DNA of 13,123 nt, taken from positions 1 through 13,123 of the forward strand of contig CAZKBM010000079.1 in assembly GCA_964550985.1 (NCBI GenBank), read 5' to 3'. Origin of the DNA: JAAYCI01 sp964550985. GTDB lineage: Bacteria; Bacillota; Clostridia; Oscillospirales; Ruminococcaceae. Within the stretch, counting starts at the first letter, position 1; each line of letters opens with the position of its first letter. The notes beneath the pieces were generated by a model, which saw only the letters and a program-made list of their open reading frames with translations, was not told where the DNA came from and did not search any database. A program made the position numbers and the translations under genes. Below, piece by piece: positions 1-6,978 of the stretch.

Positions 1-1591
1 ACATGGGCACGTGGATGAGGAAACGGTCGGCCGTGGAGAGGTCCATGCGGTCGCCGATGTTTTTGCCGTTATTCACCACATTGTAATGGGTGAGCATAAC
101 CCCCTTAGGGAAGCCCGTGGTGCCCGAGGTGTACTGCATGTTGCACACATCGTGGCTGTTCATCATGGCGGCGCGCTGGTGTACGGCCTCAATGGGGGTT
201 TTTTCGGCCAGCTTCATGGCGTCATTCCAGGCGATGCAGCCCTGCTGGGCAAAATCAACCGAGACGACATGCCGCAAAAAGGGCAGCTTTTTGCAGTGCA
301 GCGCCTCGCCCGCCGTGTGGGTGGCAAGTTCTGGGCAAATTTCGTTGATGATTTGCTGATAGTTGGAGTCCTTATAACCGTCAATCATTACAAGGGTGTG
401 GGTGTCGCTTTGGCGCAGCAGATACTCGGCCTCGTGAATTTTATAGGCCGTATTCACCGTAACCAGGATGGCCCCAATTTTGGTAGCCGCCCAAAATGTG
501 ATAAACCACTGGGGCACGTTTGTGGCCCAGATGGAGACCTTGTCCCCCTTTTTTACCCCAAGGGAGAGCAGCGCGCGGGCAAAGGTGTCCACATCGTCCC
601 GAAACTCGCTGTAGGTGCGCTCATAATCTTGCACGGTGTATTTAAAGGCCGTCTGGTTTGGGAACTCCTCCACCACACGGTCCAACAGTTCGGGGAAGGT
701 CATATCCACCAGGGTTTCTTTTTCCCAGATGTATTTGCCGGTTTTTGTGCGGTTATCAAACAAAGGGGTATGCACCAGGGTTTTATCGCCATACTGCGCC
801 ATATAGTTGGCAAAGTGCGGAATGACAACACCGGGGTCCTCCAGGTTTTGGCTCCAGCGTTTTACCCATTCCAGCGAGACATAACCCTCGTAGTTGATGC
901 TGCGCAAAGCGCGCATCATCTCATCGATGGGCAAATCCCCCTCGCCCATCATCCGGTACTGGGTTTTGCCGTCCTCTATCACCGAATCTTTTACGTGTAC
1001 ATATTGAATATACGCCCCCAGGTTTTGCACCGTCTCCTCGGGGCACTCGTTTGCAAAACGGTAGGGGTGGTGTACGTCCCACAGTGCGGCGACGGAATCG
1101 CTGAGTACCATCTGCAAAAGCTTGTACAGGCGCTTGGTGTCTGAAAATACGCCGTTTGTCTCCACAAGTAGGGTCACGTCATTTTCTTCGCACAGGGGTA
1201 CCAGTTTTTTCAGCAGCGAGGCGATGAAGTCGTCGTCCACTTCCTCTGTGCGGGGCTCGGGGGTGCAATCGGCCAAGACGCGCACAAAGGGGGTGCCCAT
1301 CTTCCCCGCCAGGCGGATATATTCCCCCAGTTCTTTGAGATGTTCTTCCTCGCGCCATTTGGCTTTTAGGCAGCAATGCGAAGAAAAGCAGGGTATAGAA
1401 AGCCGCATGGCCGCCAGTTTTTTCATGGTTGCAGGCAGCTCGCCAGGGGAAAAGGGCTGGGCGCGCACGGCAAAAATATCCTCACCCAGGCCCCGCACCT
1501 CCACGCCGTCAAAACCAAAGTCCTTCGCTGCCGAGGTGATGTCCTGCCAGCTCCAATCGGGGCAGGCCAGGGTGGAAAACGCAAGTTTCAT
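1..1591 (-). CDS. TIM-barrel (xylose-isomerase-like) / acyl-CoA synthetase fusion, C-terminus outside window
   Basis: The reading frame is open from ATG at 1591 to the window edge (530 codons), with no stop between the two halves. Residues 1-270 resemble the AP-endonuclease-2/sugar-phosphate isomerase-epimerase TIM barrel. The start MKLAFSTLACPDWSW and likely metal ligands are visible: E144 in VETN, D172 in WDVHH, H199 in HVKD and E241 in SLEW. From about residue 290 (YIWEKETLVD) an ANL-superfamily adenylating domain begins, and its P-loop TSGTTGFPK lies at 488-496. About 300 further residues are expected to the left, including the A5-A10 motifs. The ligase half should activate a carboxylic acid through acyl-AMP to acyl-CoA; the barrel's substrate is unknown. 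The start is supported by AAAGGAAG at 1605-1598. The gene lies alone downstream of a T-box leader and its own promoter. Family assignments are good; the joint function is not known. Confidence 0.85.
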   Translation of the reverse strand, partial: MKLAFSTLACPDWSWQDITSAAKDFGFDGVEVRGLGEDIFAVRAQPFSPGELPATMKKLAAMRLSIPCFSSHCCLKAKWREEEHLKELGEYIRLAGKMGTPFVRVLADCTPEPRTEEVDDDFIASLLKKLVPLCEENDVTLLVETNGVFSDTKRLYKLLQMVLSDSVAALWDVHHPYRFANECPEETVQNLGAYIQYVHVKDSVIEDGKTQYRMMGEGDLPIDEMMRALRSINYEGYVSLEWVKRWSQNLEDPGVVIPHFANYMAQYGDKTLVHTPLFDNRTKTGKYIWEKETLVDMTFPELLDRVVEEFPNQTAFKYTVQDYERTYSEFRDDVDTFARALLSLGVKKGDKVSIWATNVPQWFITFWAATKIGAILVTVNTAYKIHEAEYLLRQSDTHTLVMIDGYKDSNYQQIINEICPELATHTAGEALHCKKLPFLRHVVSVDFAQQGCIAWNDAMKLAEKTPIEAVHQRAAMMNSHDVCNMQYTSGTTGFPKGVMLTHYNVVNNGKNIGDRMDLSTADRFLIHVPM

Positions 1592-1671
1592 GTTTATCTT
1601 CCTTTCTCGCATCAGTTTTTTTACAAATTCACGGATGGCGGCAGGCACAAGCCCTGCCAAACGGTTTGGGC

Positions 1672-1705
1672 AAACAAAAACGCCCCTTGCATATAGCAAG
1701 AGGCG
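1672..1705 (-). terminator. T-box-controlled intrinsic terminator
   Basis: On the minus strand CGCCTCTTGC pairs with GCAAGGGGCG (10 bp, one U-G pair) around a TATAT loop, followed by TTTTTGTTT. The alternative antiterminator fold uses AAGAG just before the UGGU element and CTCTT (1711-1707 region) just before the hairpin. This is the standard T-box switch layout. The ATG of the fusion gene lies about 80 nt further downstream. Confidence 0.9.
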
Positions 1706-1964
1706 AAGAGGGCAATTCTCCGCGGTACCACTCTTGTTGAGGCCAAAACGGCCCCCACTCGGTGCGTTTCCCACGCATACCTGGTAACGGTGGTAAACCG
1801 GCTGCCTTTACTTGGGGCCGCTTAGGGCCCCGTTCGGGGAAGCTGCTATAGGGGGAGCGCCAAACCCCAGTTCCTGCGCTGCCTTTCAGCCGAGCGGCAG
1901 CTCTCTTTGGCAGGTTTGTGGGGGGCTTATACCCTGTTTGCGCATTTGGTTTTTATAAAACTAC
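1672..1964 (-). promoter_or_regulatory. T-box riboswitch leader
   Basis: The conserved T-box CAAGAGTGGTACCGCG is at 1736-1721, one base off the usual AGGGTGGTACCGCG core, and is preceded by a GAGTGG-hairpin-AACAAG block typical of stem III and its linker. Upstream, stem I can be drawn. CCTGC (1914-1910) pairs with GCAGG (1877-1873). AGAGAG (1906-1901) is the AG-bulge element. A GCTGCC/GGCAGC helix is capped by a loop with GCTGAA, matching the GNUGNA consensus. On the 3' side, GAA (1873-1871) is followed by CTG (1870-1868), the position of the specifier in well-studied leaders, which would mean leucine. The usual AGUA on the 5' side of the specifier loop is not evident, so the codon is uncertain. 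UGGU in the T-box calls for discriminator base A, which fits tRNA-Leu but also many others. T-boxes bind uncharged tRNA and then allow read-through. Confidence 0.93.
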
Positions 1965-1970
1965 AGTTTG

Positions 1971-1999
1971 ATTATAGCGGGCCGGGGCAGATTCGTCAA
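1971..1999 (-). promoter_or_regulatory. Sigma-A promoter of the T-box transcript
   Basis: TTGACG (1999-1994) and a perfect TATAAT (1976-1971) are separated by exactly 17 nt. The start of transcription is expected near 1964, which leaves a leader of about 370 nt before the ATG. Its presence shows that the fusion gene is a transcription unit of its own, although no clear terminator separates it from the ligase gene ending at 2032. Confidence 0.85.
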
Positions 2000-2031
2000 C
2001 CGGGGTGTGGCAATTCATGTAATTTTTCCGT

Positions 2032-3714
2032 TTAGCAGTTTTTGCCCGCCTTGTCCCCTTCACGAATTTGCACCCGGCGTATCTTGCCGCTGATGGTTTT
2101 GGGCAGTTCATCCACAAACTCCACAATGCGGGGGTATTTGTAGGGGGCCGTCACCTTTTTTACATGGTTTTGCAGTTCTTTTTTCAGTTCCTCGCTGGGG
2201 CTGTAGCCCTTTGCCAGCACCACGGTGGCCTTTACATTGTAGCCGCGGTCGGGGTCTGGCACGCCGGTAACGGCGGTCTCCAAAACGGCGGGGTGCTCCA
2301 TCAGGGCGCTTTCCACCTCAAAGGGCCCTATGCGGTAGCCGCTGCTTTTAATGATATCATCGTTGCGCCCGCAAAACCAAACATAGCCGTCCTCGTCGCG
2401 CCAGGCGGTATCTCCGGTGTGGTATACGCCGTTATACAGCACCTTTTGGGTTAACTCGGGGTCCTTATAATAGCCCATAAACAGGCCTAGGGGGCGGTGG
2501 CTACTATCGGGCACCGGCATACAAATTTCGCCCTCGTCCCCCACCTCGCACTCGTGGCCCTCGGCATCTAAAATGGTGCAGCAGGTAAGGGGCATGGCCT
2601 TGCCCATGCTGCCGGGTTTTGGCTCGCACCAGGGGTTTGTGGCAAACAGCACGGTACACTCGGTTTGGCCATAACCTTCGCGCAGTTTTAAACCGGTGGC
2701 CTCCAGCCACTTATAGTACACCTCGGGGTTCAGCGGCTCGCCCGCAATCGAGGTTTTTTTCAGCGATTTTAAGCTGTAACCGCTCAAATCCTCCTTGATG
2801 AGGAAGCGGTAAATGGTGGGCGGGGCACAGAACGAGGTGATCTTATATTGATCAATCAAGTGCAAAAAGTCGCTGGGTTTAAAGCGGCTGCCATAGTCGT
2901 ACACAAACACCGCGGCCTCGCAAATCCACTGGCCGTACAGCTTGCCCCAGCTGGTTTTGGCCCAGCCCGTATCGGCCACGGTCAGGTGCAGGTCGGTTTC
3001 ATCCAGGTTGTGCCAAAAACGCGCCGTGGTGATGTGGCAAAGGGGATAGAAATAATCGTGCGCCACAATTTTGGGCTCACCCGTTGTGCCCGAGGTGAAG
3101 TAGGCAATCATCCTGTCGTGCCCGCCGGCCGCGGCTTCGCCCATCGGGCGGATAAAATTCTCACTGGCCTTTTCGGCCAAAGCGTTAAACTCCAAAAAGC
3201 CGGGGCGGCTGCCAAACAAAATGGCCTTAGCTTTTAGCTTGGCGCCCGTCTGTTGTATGGCCTCGTCAATATGCCCGCAAAGTTCCTCGTCGTCCGCCGT
3301 CAAAATCATTTGAACCTCCGCCTTGCCAATGCGGTAGACCAAATCCTTTGTGCAAAGCATGTGGGTGGCCGGAATGAGAATGGCCCCAATTTTATGCATG
3401 GCAATGGCAAAGTACCAATATTCATAGCGGCGTTTTAACATGGCCAGCACGGCGTCTCCCTTGCGGATGCCCAGGGCCAGCAGGGCGTTTGCCATCTTGT
3501 CGCTCATCCGCTTTACCTCAGCAAAGGAGATGATTTTTTCTTCGCCTTGGTCGTTACACCACACAATGGCAGTTTTATCGGGCTGGGTTTTGGCCAGTTC
3601 ATCCACAATATCGTAGGCAAAATTGAAATTTTCCGGCATTTCCACGCTGAAATTTTGGTAAAAATCCTCATAGGAGGTATAGTCGGTTTTGCAGTAGCGA
3701 TGAACGAGCGCCAT
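2032..3714 (-). CDS. AMP-forming acyl-CoA synthetase (ANL superfamily)
   Basis: This 560-residue protein has the full set of ANL adenylation motifs: the A3 P-loop TSGTTGEPK at 207-215, GYGQTE at 347-352, HTGD at 432-435, the hinge region GRNDDIIKSSGYR at 449-461, and the C-terminal catalytic lysine K544 in PKTISGKIRR. Length and layout resemble the medium-chain (ACSM-like) acyl-CoA synthetases. It converts a carboxylic acid, ATP and CoA to acyl-CoA, AMP and PPi; the exact acid cannot be read from sequence. It is cytoplasmic with no signal peptide. The ATG follows GGGAGGG at a 7-nt spacing and lies 2 nt beyond the stop of the XRE-cupin gene, so translation is coupled. Being last in an operon with a 2-oxoacid:ferredoxin oxidoreductase, it may supply acyl-CoA for reductive carboxylation or recycle acids made from amino acids. 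Confidence 0.92.
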   Translation of the reverse strand: MALVHRYCKTDYTSYEDFYQNFSVEMPENFNFAYDIVDELAKTQPDKTAIVWCNDQGEEKIISFAEVKRMSDKMANALLALGIRKGDAVLAMLKRRYEYWYFAIAMHKIGAILIPATHMLCTKDLVYRIGKAEVQMILTADDEELCGHIDEAIQQTGAKLKAKAILFGSRPGFLEFNALAEKASENFIRPMGEAAAGGHDRMIAYFTSGTTGEPKIVAHDYFYPLCHITTARFWHNLDETDLHLTVADTGWAKTSWGKLYGQWICEAAVFVYDYGSRFKPSDFLHLIDQYKITSFCAPPTIYRFLIKEDLSGYSLKSLKKTSIAGEPLNPEVYYKWLEATGLKLREGYGQTECTVLFATNPWCEPKPGSMGKAMPLTCCTILDAEGHECEVGDEGEICMPVPDSSHRPLGLFMGYYKDPELTQKVLYNGVYHTGDTAWRDEDGYVWFCGRNDDIIKSSGYRIGPFEVESALMEHPAVLETAVTGVPDPDRGYNVKATVVLAKGYSPSEELKKELQNHVKKVTAPYKYPRIVEFVDELPKTISGKIRRVQIREGDKAGKNC

Positions 3715-3716
3715 GG

Positions 3717-4280
3717 TTAATCCCTCCCTGTGATGGTGACAAGCAGTTTGGCCGGTTTGCCGCCCACCGCCTGCATACCGTGGGGATAGGTGGAGTCATA
3801 GTAGATGGAATCCCCCTCGCCCAGCACCGATTCATACTTTGCCACATTTACCTTAACACTGCCCGAAAGCACGTACAAAAACTCATGGCCGCTGTGGCTG
3901 GTCATGTGCACGGGCTCGGTTTCGGGTTTGGGCTCCACCGTTATCAGGTAGGGGTCGATTTTACGGCCCGCAAAGTTGTAGGCCAAAGACTTGTAGTCGT
4001 AATCCTTACGGCGCTCGATACCCACGCCCTTGCCGCTGCGCACCACCGAGTACACCGAGAGGCGGGCGCTCTCGCCAGTTAAAAGTTCCGTCATGCCAAC
4101 GTCAAAGTGTGCCGAGATATCGTGCAGAATGCTGACGGGTATCTCACTGCTGCCCCCCTCGTACCGGGCCAGTAGTTCAGGGCTGATGTCCAGCTTATCG
4201 GCAAACTCCTCGCGGCTGAGGCCGCTTAAATCCCGCACGCCTCCAATGCGCTCTCCAATTTCGCGGTTTAAGTCCGACAT
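3717..4280 (-). CDS. XRE-family regulator with C-terminal cupin domain
   Basis: The protein has 187 residues. Residues about 8-66 form a lambda-repressor-type helix-turn-helix (LSREEFADKLDISPELLARY). Residues about 105-183 form a cupin_2 barrel, with HSGHEFLYVLSG and a later GEGDSIYYDSTYPHG that keep the usual His/Glu/Gly pattern. Such HTH-cupin proteins are cytoplasmic regulators in which the cupin is thought to bind a small ligand. The gene sits between the oxidoreductase gamma subunit and the acyl-CoA synthetase, so it most likely controls this operon in response to an acid, acyl-CoA or oxoacid; the ligand is not known. The ATG follows a strong GGAGGAG site. No obvious operator was found near the operon promoter. 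Confidence 0.9.
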   Translation of the reverse strand: MSDLNREIGERIGGVRDLSGLSREEFADKLDISPELLARYEGGSSEIPVSILHDISAHFDVGMTELLTGESARLSVYSVVRSGKGVGIERRKDYDYKSLAYNFAGRKIDPYLITVEPKPETEPVHMTSHSGHEFLYVLSGSVKVNVAKYESVLGEGDSIYYDSTYPHGMQAVGGKPAKLLVTITGRD

Positions 4281-4322
4281 TTGCTCTCCTCCTTTGCGGG
4301 TGTGCTGGATGAAGCACTGGGT

Positions 4323-4853
4323 TTATTCGTAGGCGAAACCGAGTTCCAGCGCCTTCAGGTTTGCGTCCAGCAGTTTTTGCTTGCGCTCGGGCACCACCTG
4401 GCGCATTACGTTTTGGGCGGTTTCCAGGTTGCAAAGGCCGCTTTCGCGCAGGGTTTTGCCCAGCATAATCACGTTTGCCAGGGTGGGCATGTCATTATCG
4501 GAGGCCATTTGGGTGGCAGGGATGCCAAACACCCCGATATCGCCCCTATCTGAGCCATGGGGAATCAGGGAGGAATCGTAGAACAATTTGCCGCCCTTTT
4601 GCACGGCGGGCTCAAACTTATCCATGCTGGGCAGGTTCATGGCAATCAAGATATCGGGGGTGGTGACGATGGGCGAGCCGATGGGCTCCTCGGCTAAAAT
4701 AACGCTGCAGTTGGCCGTGCCGCCGCGCATCTCGGGGCCATAGGAGGGCAGCCAGGAGACCTGTTTTTCTTCGCTCATGCCAAACATGGCCAAAAATTTC
4801 CCCGCGAACAGGATGCCCTGCCCGCCAAAACCGGCCAATAGAATGCGTTCCAT
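4323..4853 (-). CDS. 2-oxoacid:ferredoxin oxidoreductase, gamma subunit
   Basis: This 176-residue protein is of the pyruvate/ketoisovalerate oxidoreductase catalytic domain III type. It has GFGGQG at 8-13 near the N-terminus and SYGPEMRGG at 37-45, both typical of the CoA-interacting gamma subunit of KorC/VorC-like enzymes. It forms a complex with the alpha, beta and ferredoxin-like subunits encoded just upstream. The ATG directly abuts the TAG of the beta gene, and its ribosome site (GGAGGG) lies inside the end of beta, which points to translational coupling and fixed subunit stoichiometry. Length matches the family. The subfamily fits the 2-oxoglutarate/2-oxoisovalerate group better than pyruvate oxidoreductase, which is usually longer or fused. 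Confidence 0.93.
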   Translation of the reverse strand: MERILLAGFGGQGILFAGKFLAMFGMSEEKQVSWLPSYGPEMRGGTANCSVILAEEPIGSPIVTTPDILIAMNLPSMDKFEPAVQKGGKLFYDSSLIPHGSDRGDIGVFGIPATQMASDNDMPTLANVIMLGKTLRESGLCNLETAQNVMRQVVPERKQKLLDANLKALELGFAYE

Positions 4854-5609
4854 CTATTTGCCCTCCTCTGCCGCGTATTTATCTTTGTACACGCCCAGCG
4901 GGTAGACGGGCAGCATGTTGTCCCGCAGCCAGTCCAGGGCCTCTACGGGGCTTAGGCCCCAGTTTGTGGGGCAGGTGGAAACCACCTCCACCAGGCTAAA
5001 ACCCTTGCCCTCCACCTGGTTTTGAAAGGCTTTGCGGATGGCTTTTTTGGCGCTGCGCACATTTTTTACATTGTCCACGGCCACACGCTCAATATAGGTG
5101 GCGCCCTCGAGGGTGGCCAACATCTCGCTAACGCGCACGGGGTAGCCGTTGGCCGCCTCGCTGCGGCCATAGGGGGTGGTCTGGGTCACCTGGCCCAGCA
5201 GGGTGGTGGGGGCCATCTGGCCGCCCGTCATACCATAGATGGCGTTGTTGACAAAAATCACCGTGATGTTTTCGCCACGCGTTGCGGCGTGGATGGTCTC
5301 GGCGGTGCCAATGGCGGCAAGGTCGCCGTCGCCCTGGTAGGTAAACACAATATTTTCGGGGTTGGCGCGCTTGATGCCGGTGGCAACGGCCGGGGCCCGG
5401 CCATGGGGGGCCTGGGCCATATCACAGTTAAAATAATTGTAGGCAAACACGGCGCAGCCCACGGGCGCAACGCCCACGGTCATGCCGGTAATATCCAACT
5501 CGTCCATGGCCTCGGCCACCAGGCGGTGGATGATACCATGGGTGCAGCCCGGGCAGTAATGCATAACGGCATCCGTAAGGGCTTTGGGTTTTTCAAATAC
5601 AATAGCCAT
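4854..5609 (-). CDS. 2-oxoacid:ferredoxin oxidoreductase, beta (TPP-binding) subunit
   Basis: From the ATG at 5609 the product has 251 residues. An upstream in-frame TTG at 5624 is possible, but the GGAGGAG site fits the ATG with 6-nt spacing. CPGC at 19-22 is the conserved N-terminal motif of KorB/VorA-like subunits. GDGD at 93-96 with NN at 121-122 forms the thiamine-diphosphate/Mg motif, and YGMTGGQ follows. It carries out the decarboxylation chemistry that turns 2-oxoacid plus CoA into acyl-CoA and CO2 with two reduced ferredoxins; the reaction is reversible in this family. It lies 21 nt after alpha and directly before gamma. Which oxoacid is used cannot be told from these motifs. Confidence 0.95.
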   Translation of the reverse strand: MAIVFEKPKALTDAVMHYCPGCTHGIIHRLVAEAMDELDITGMTVGVAPVGCAVFAYNYFNCDMAQAPHGRAPAVATGIKRANPENIVFTYQGDGDLAAIGTAETIHAATRGENITVIFVNNAIYGMTGGQMAPTTLLGQVTQTTPYGRSEAANGYPVRVSEMLATLEGATYIERVAVDNVKNVRSAKKAIRKAFQNQVEGKGFSLVEVVSTCPTNWGLSPVEALDWLRDNMLPVYPLGVYKDKYAAEEGK

Positions 5610-5630
5610 AACTTGCTCCTCCAAAACCGC

Positions 5631-6689
5631 TTATTCGGCGGCCGCCTCTCTGATTTTTTGGGTAATCTCCTCCGGCACCGGCAGCACGCCGCCAGTGTGG
5701 GCGCACAGGTGTACCGGGCGTTTGCAGCGGGTGGCCAGTTCCACGTCCTCTATCATCTGGCCCATGCTCAGTTCGGCCACCACAAAGGCCTTTACCCGCC
5801 CGGCCAACTCAAACAATGGCTTTTTGGGGAAGGGCCACAGGGTGATGGGGCGCAAAAGCCCGGCTTTTATCCCCTCGGCGCGGGCTTGGTCTATGGCGTT
5901 TTTGGCAATGCGCGAAACCGCGCCGTAGGCCACCACCACCACCTCGGCGTCCTCGGTGCGGTAGGTGTCGTAGCGCACCTCGTGTTCCTCAATGCCCTTG
6001 TAGCGCTCAAAGCGCTGGAACACCAGTTCCTCCAGTTCCTCGGGGGTGAGGTAGAGCGAGTTTACGAGGTTTTGGGCGCGCACGCCTTTGGTGCCCGTGA
6101 GGGCCCAATCCTTTTGGGGCAGTTGCACGGCGGGTTTTTGCGAGATGTCAATGGGCTCCATCATCTGGCCCAGTACGCCGTCGCCCAGCAGCATCACCGT
6201 CATGCGGTATTTATCGGCCAGGTTAAAGGCGTCATAGGCGCAATCCAGCATCTCCTGCACACTGTTTGGGGCCAGCACCAGCATGTAAAAATCGCCGTGG
6301 GCGCCGCCTTTTGTGGCGTGGAAGTAATCGGCCTGCGAGGGCTGGATGCCCCCAAGGCCGGGGCCGCCGCGCTGGATGTTGACGACGACGGCGGGCAGGT
6401 CGCAGCCCGCAAGGTAGCTCAGGCCCTCGCTTTTTAGGGCGATGCCGGGGCTGGAGGAACTGGTCATGGCGCGCTTGCCCGCCGCCGAGGCCCCAATGAC
6501 CATGTTGATGGACGCAATTTCACTTTCGGCCTGCAAAAAGACGCCGTCCACCTTGGGCATACGTTTGGCCATGTAGGCGGCAATTTCGGTTTGCGGGGTG
6601 ATGGGGTAGCCAAAGTAATGGCGGCAGCCCGCCAGTATGGCCCCCTCGGCAATGGCCTCATTGCCTTTCATCAGTACTTTTTCGCTCAT
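5631..6689 (-). CDS. vorB: 2-oxoacid:ferredoxin oxidoreductase, alpha subunit (VorB-like)
   Basis: This 352-residue protein has the pyruvate-flavodoxin/ferredoxin oxidoreductase pyrimidine-binding fold at the N-terminus and the transketolase C-terminal-like domain after it. GYPITPQTE at 27-35, the block MTSSSSPGIALKSEG and QRGGPGLGGIQPSQAD are typical of proteins annotated as 3-methyl-2-oxobutanoate dehydrogenase subunit VorB. It builds the active site together with the beta subunit, where substrate selectivity is set. The order delta-alpha-beta-gamma is classic for VOR/KOR operons. A branched-chain 2-oxoacid is the expected substrate by similarity, but aryl-pyruvate or 2-oxoglutarate cannot be excluded. 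The ATG at 6689 has GGGAG about 10 nt upstream. Confidence 0.93.
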   Translation of the reverse strand: MSEKVLMKGNEAIAEGAILAGCRHYFGYPITPQTEIAAYMAKRMPKVDGVFLQAESEIASINMVIGASAAGKRAMTSSSSPGIALKSEGLSYLAGCDLPAVVVNIQRGGPGLGGIQPSQADYFHATKGGAHGDFYMLVLAPNSVQEMLDCAYDAFNLADKYRMTVMLLGDGVLGQMMEPIDISQKPAVQLPQKDWALTGTKGVRAQNLVNSLYLTPEELEELVFQRFERYKGIEEHEVRYDTYRTEDAEVVVVAYGAVSRIAKNAIDQARAEGIKAGLLRPITLWPFPKKPLFELAGRVKAFVVAELSMGQMIEDVELATRCKRPVHLCAHTGGVLPVPEEITQKIREAAAE

Positions 6690-6710
6690 TTTGCTCTGTC
6701 TCCCATTCCT

Positions 6711-6917
6711 CTATTTTTCCACCGTAATCACTGTATCGGGGCACATGGTGGCGCAAAAGCCACAGCCAATGCACTCTTCCATTCGGCTTACACCCGCGGG
6801 GTGAAAACCCTTCGCGTTGATTTTTGCCGTGTTTAGCGCCACAATTTTTTTGGGGCAGGCCTCTACACACAGGCCGCACCCCTTGCATGTGTCCTCTAAA
6901 AATGTCACCTTCGCCAT
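6711..6917 (-). CDS. 2x[4Fe-4S] ferredoxin-like subunit (delta) of the 2-oxoacid oxidoreductase
   Basis: This 68-residue protein has two Cx2Cx2Cx3C(P) clusters: C11, C14, C17, C21 and C49, C52, C55, C59. It is the small electron-transfer subunit that passes electrons from the TPP site to free ferredoxin. The start at 6917 (MAKVTFLED) is chosen because GAGGGAG lies 6 nt upstream; a longer in-frame start at 6947 lacks a ribosome site and would add ten residues not typical of the family. It lies 21 nt before alpha and about 60 nt after the ATPase gene. Confidence 0.95.
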   Translation of the reverse strand: MAKVTFLEDTCKGCGLCVEACPKKIVALNTAKINAKGFHPAGVSRMEECIGCGFCATMCPDTVITVEK

Positions 6918-6978
6918 CGTCTCTCCCTCTTTCTTCAGCATCTGCAATATATATGGTCATTTTTCGTTTCTACTGTAT

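Noticed and set aside
11..1144. Long plus-strand open frame of 377 codons
   Set aside because: It is antisense to the TIM-barrel/ligase fusion, whose minus-strand frame carries recognisable motifs; the plus product is His/Gly-rich with no known family.
1861..1872. GGC or TGG as alternative T-box specifier
   Set aside because: UGGU in the T-box calls for discriminator A, which disfavours Gly (U73) and Trp (G73); CTG directly after GAA fits better.
2000..2031. Terminator after the acyl-CoA synthetase gene
   Set aside because: An A/T-rich stretch is present, but no stable hairpin could be drawn.
5022..6437. Plus-strand open frame of 471 codons
   Set aside because: It is a mirror of the oxidoreductase alpha and beta genes caused by codon bias; it spans two real genes and their junction.
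6946..6974. Possible internal promoter (TATATT) before the ferredoxin subunit gene
   Set aside because: No acceptable -35 box at 16-18 nt, and the short gap suggests a continuous operon.
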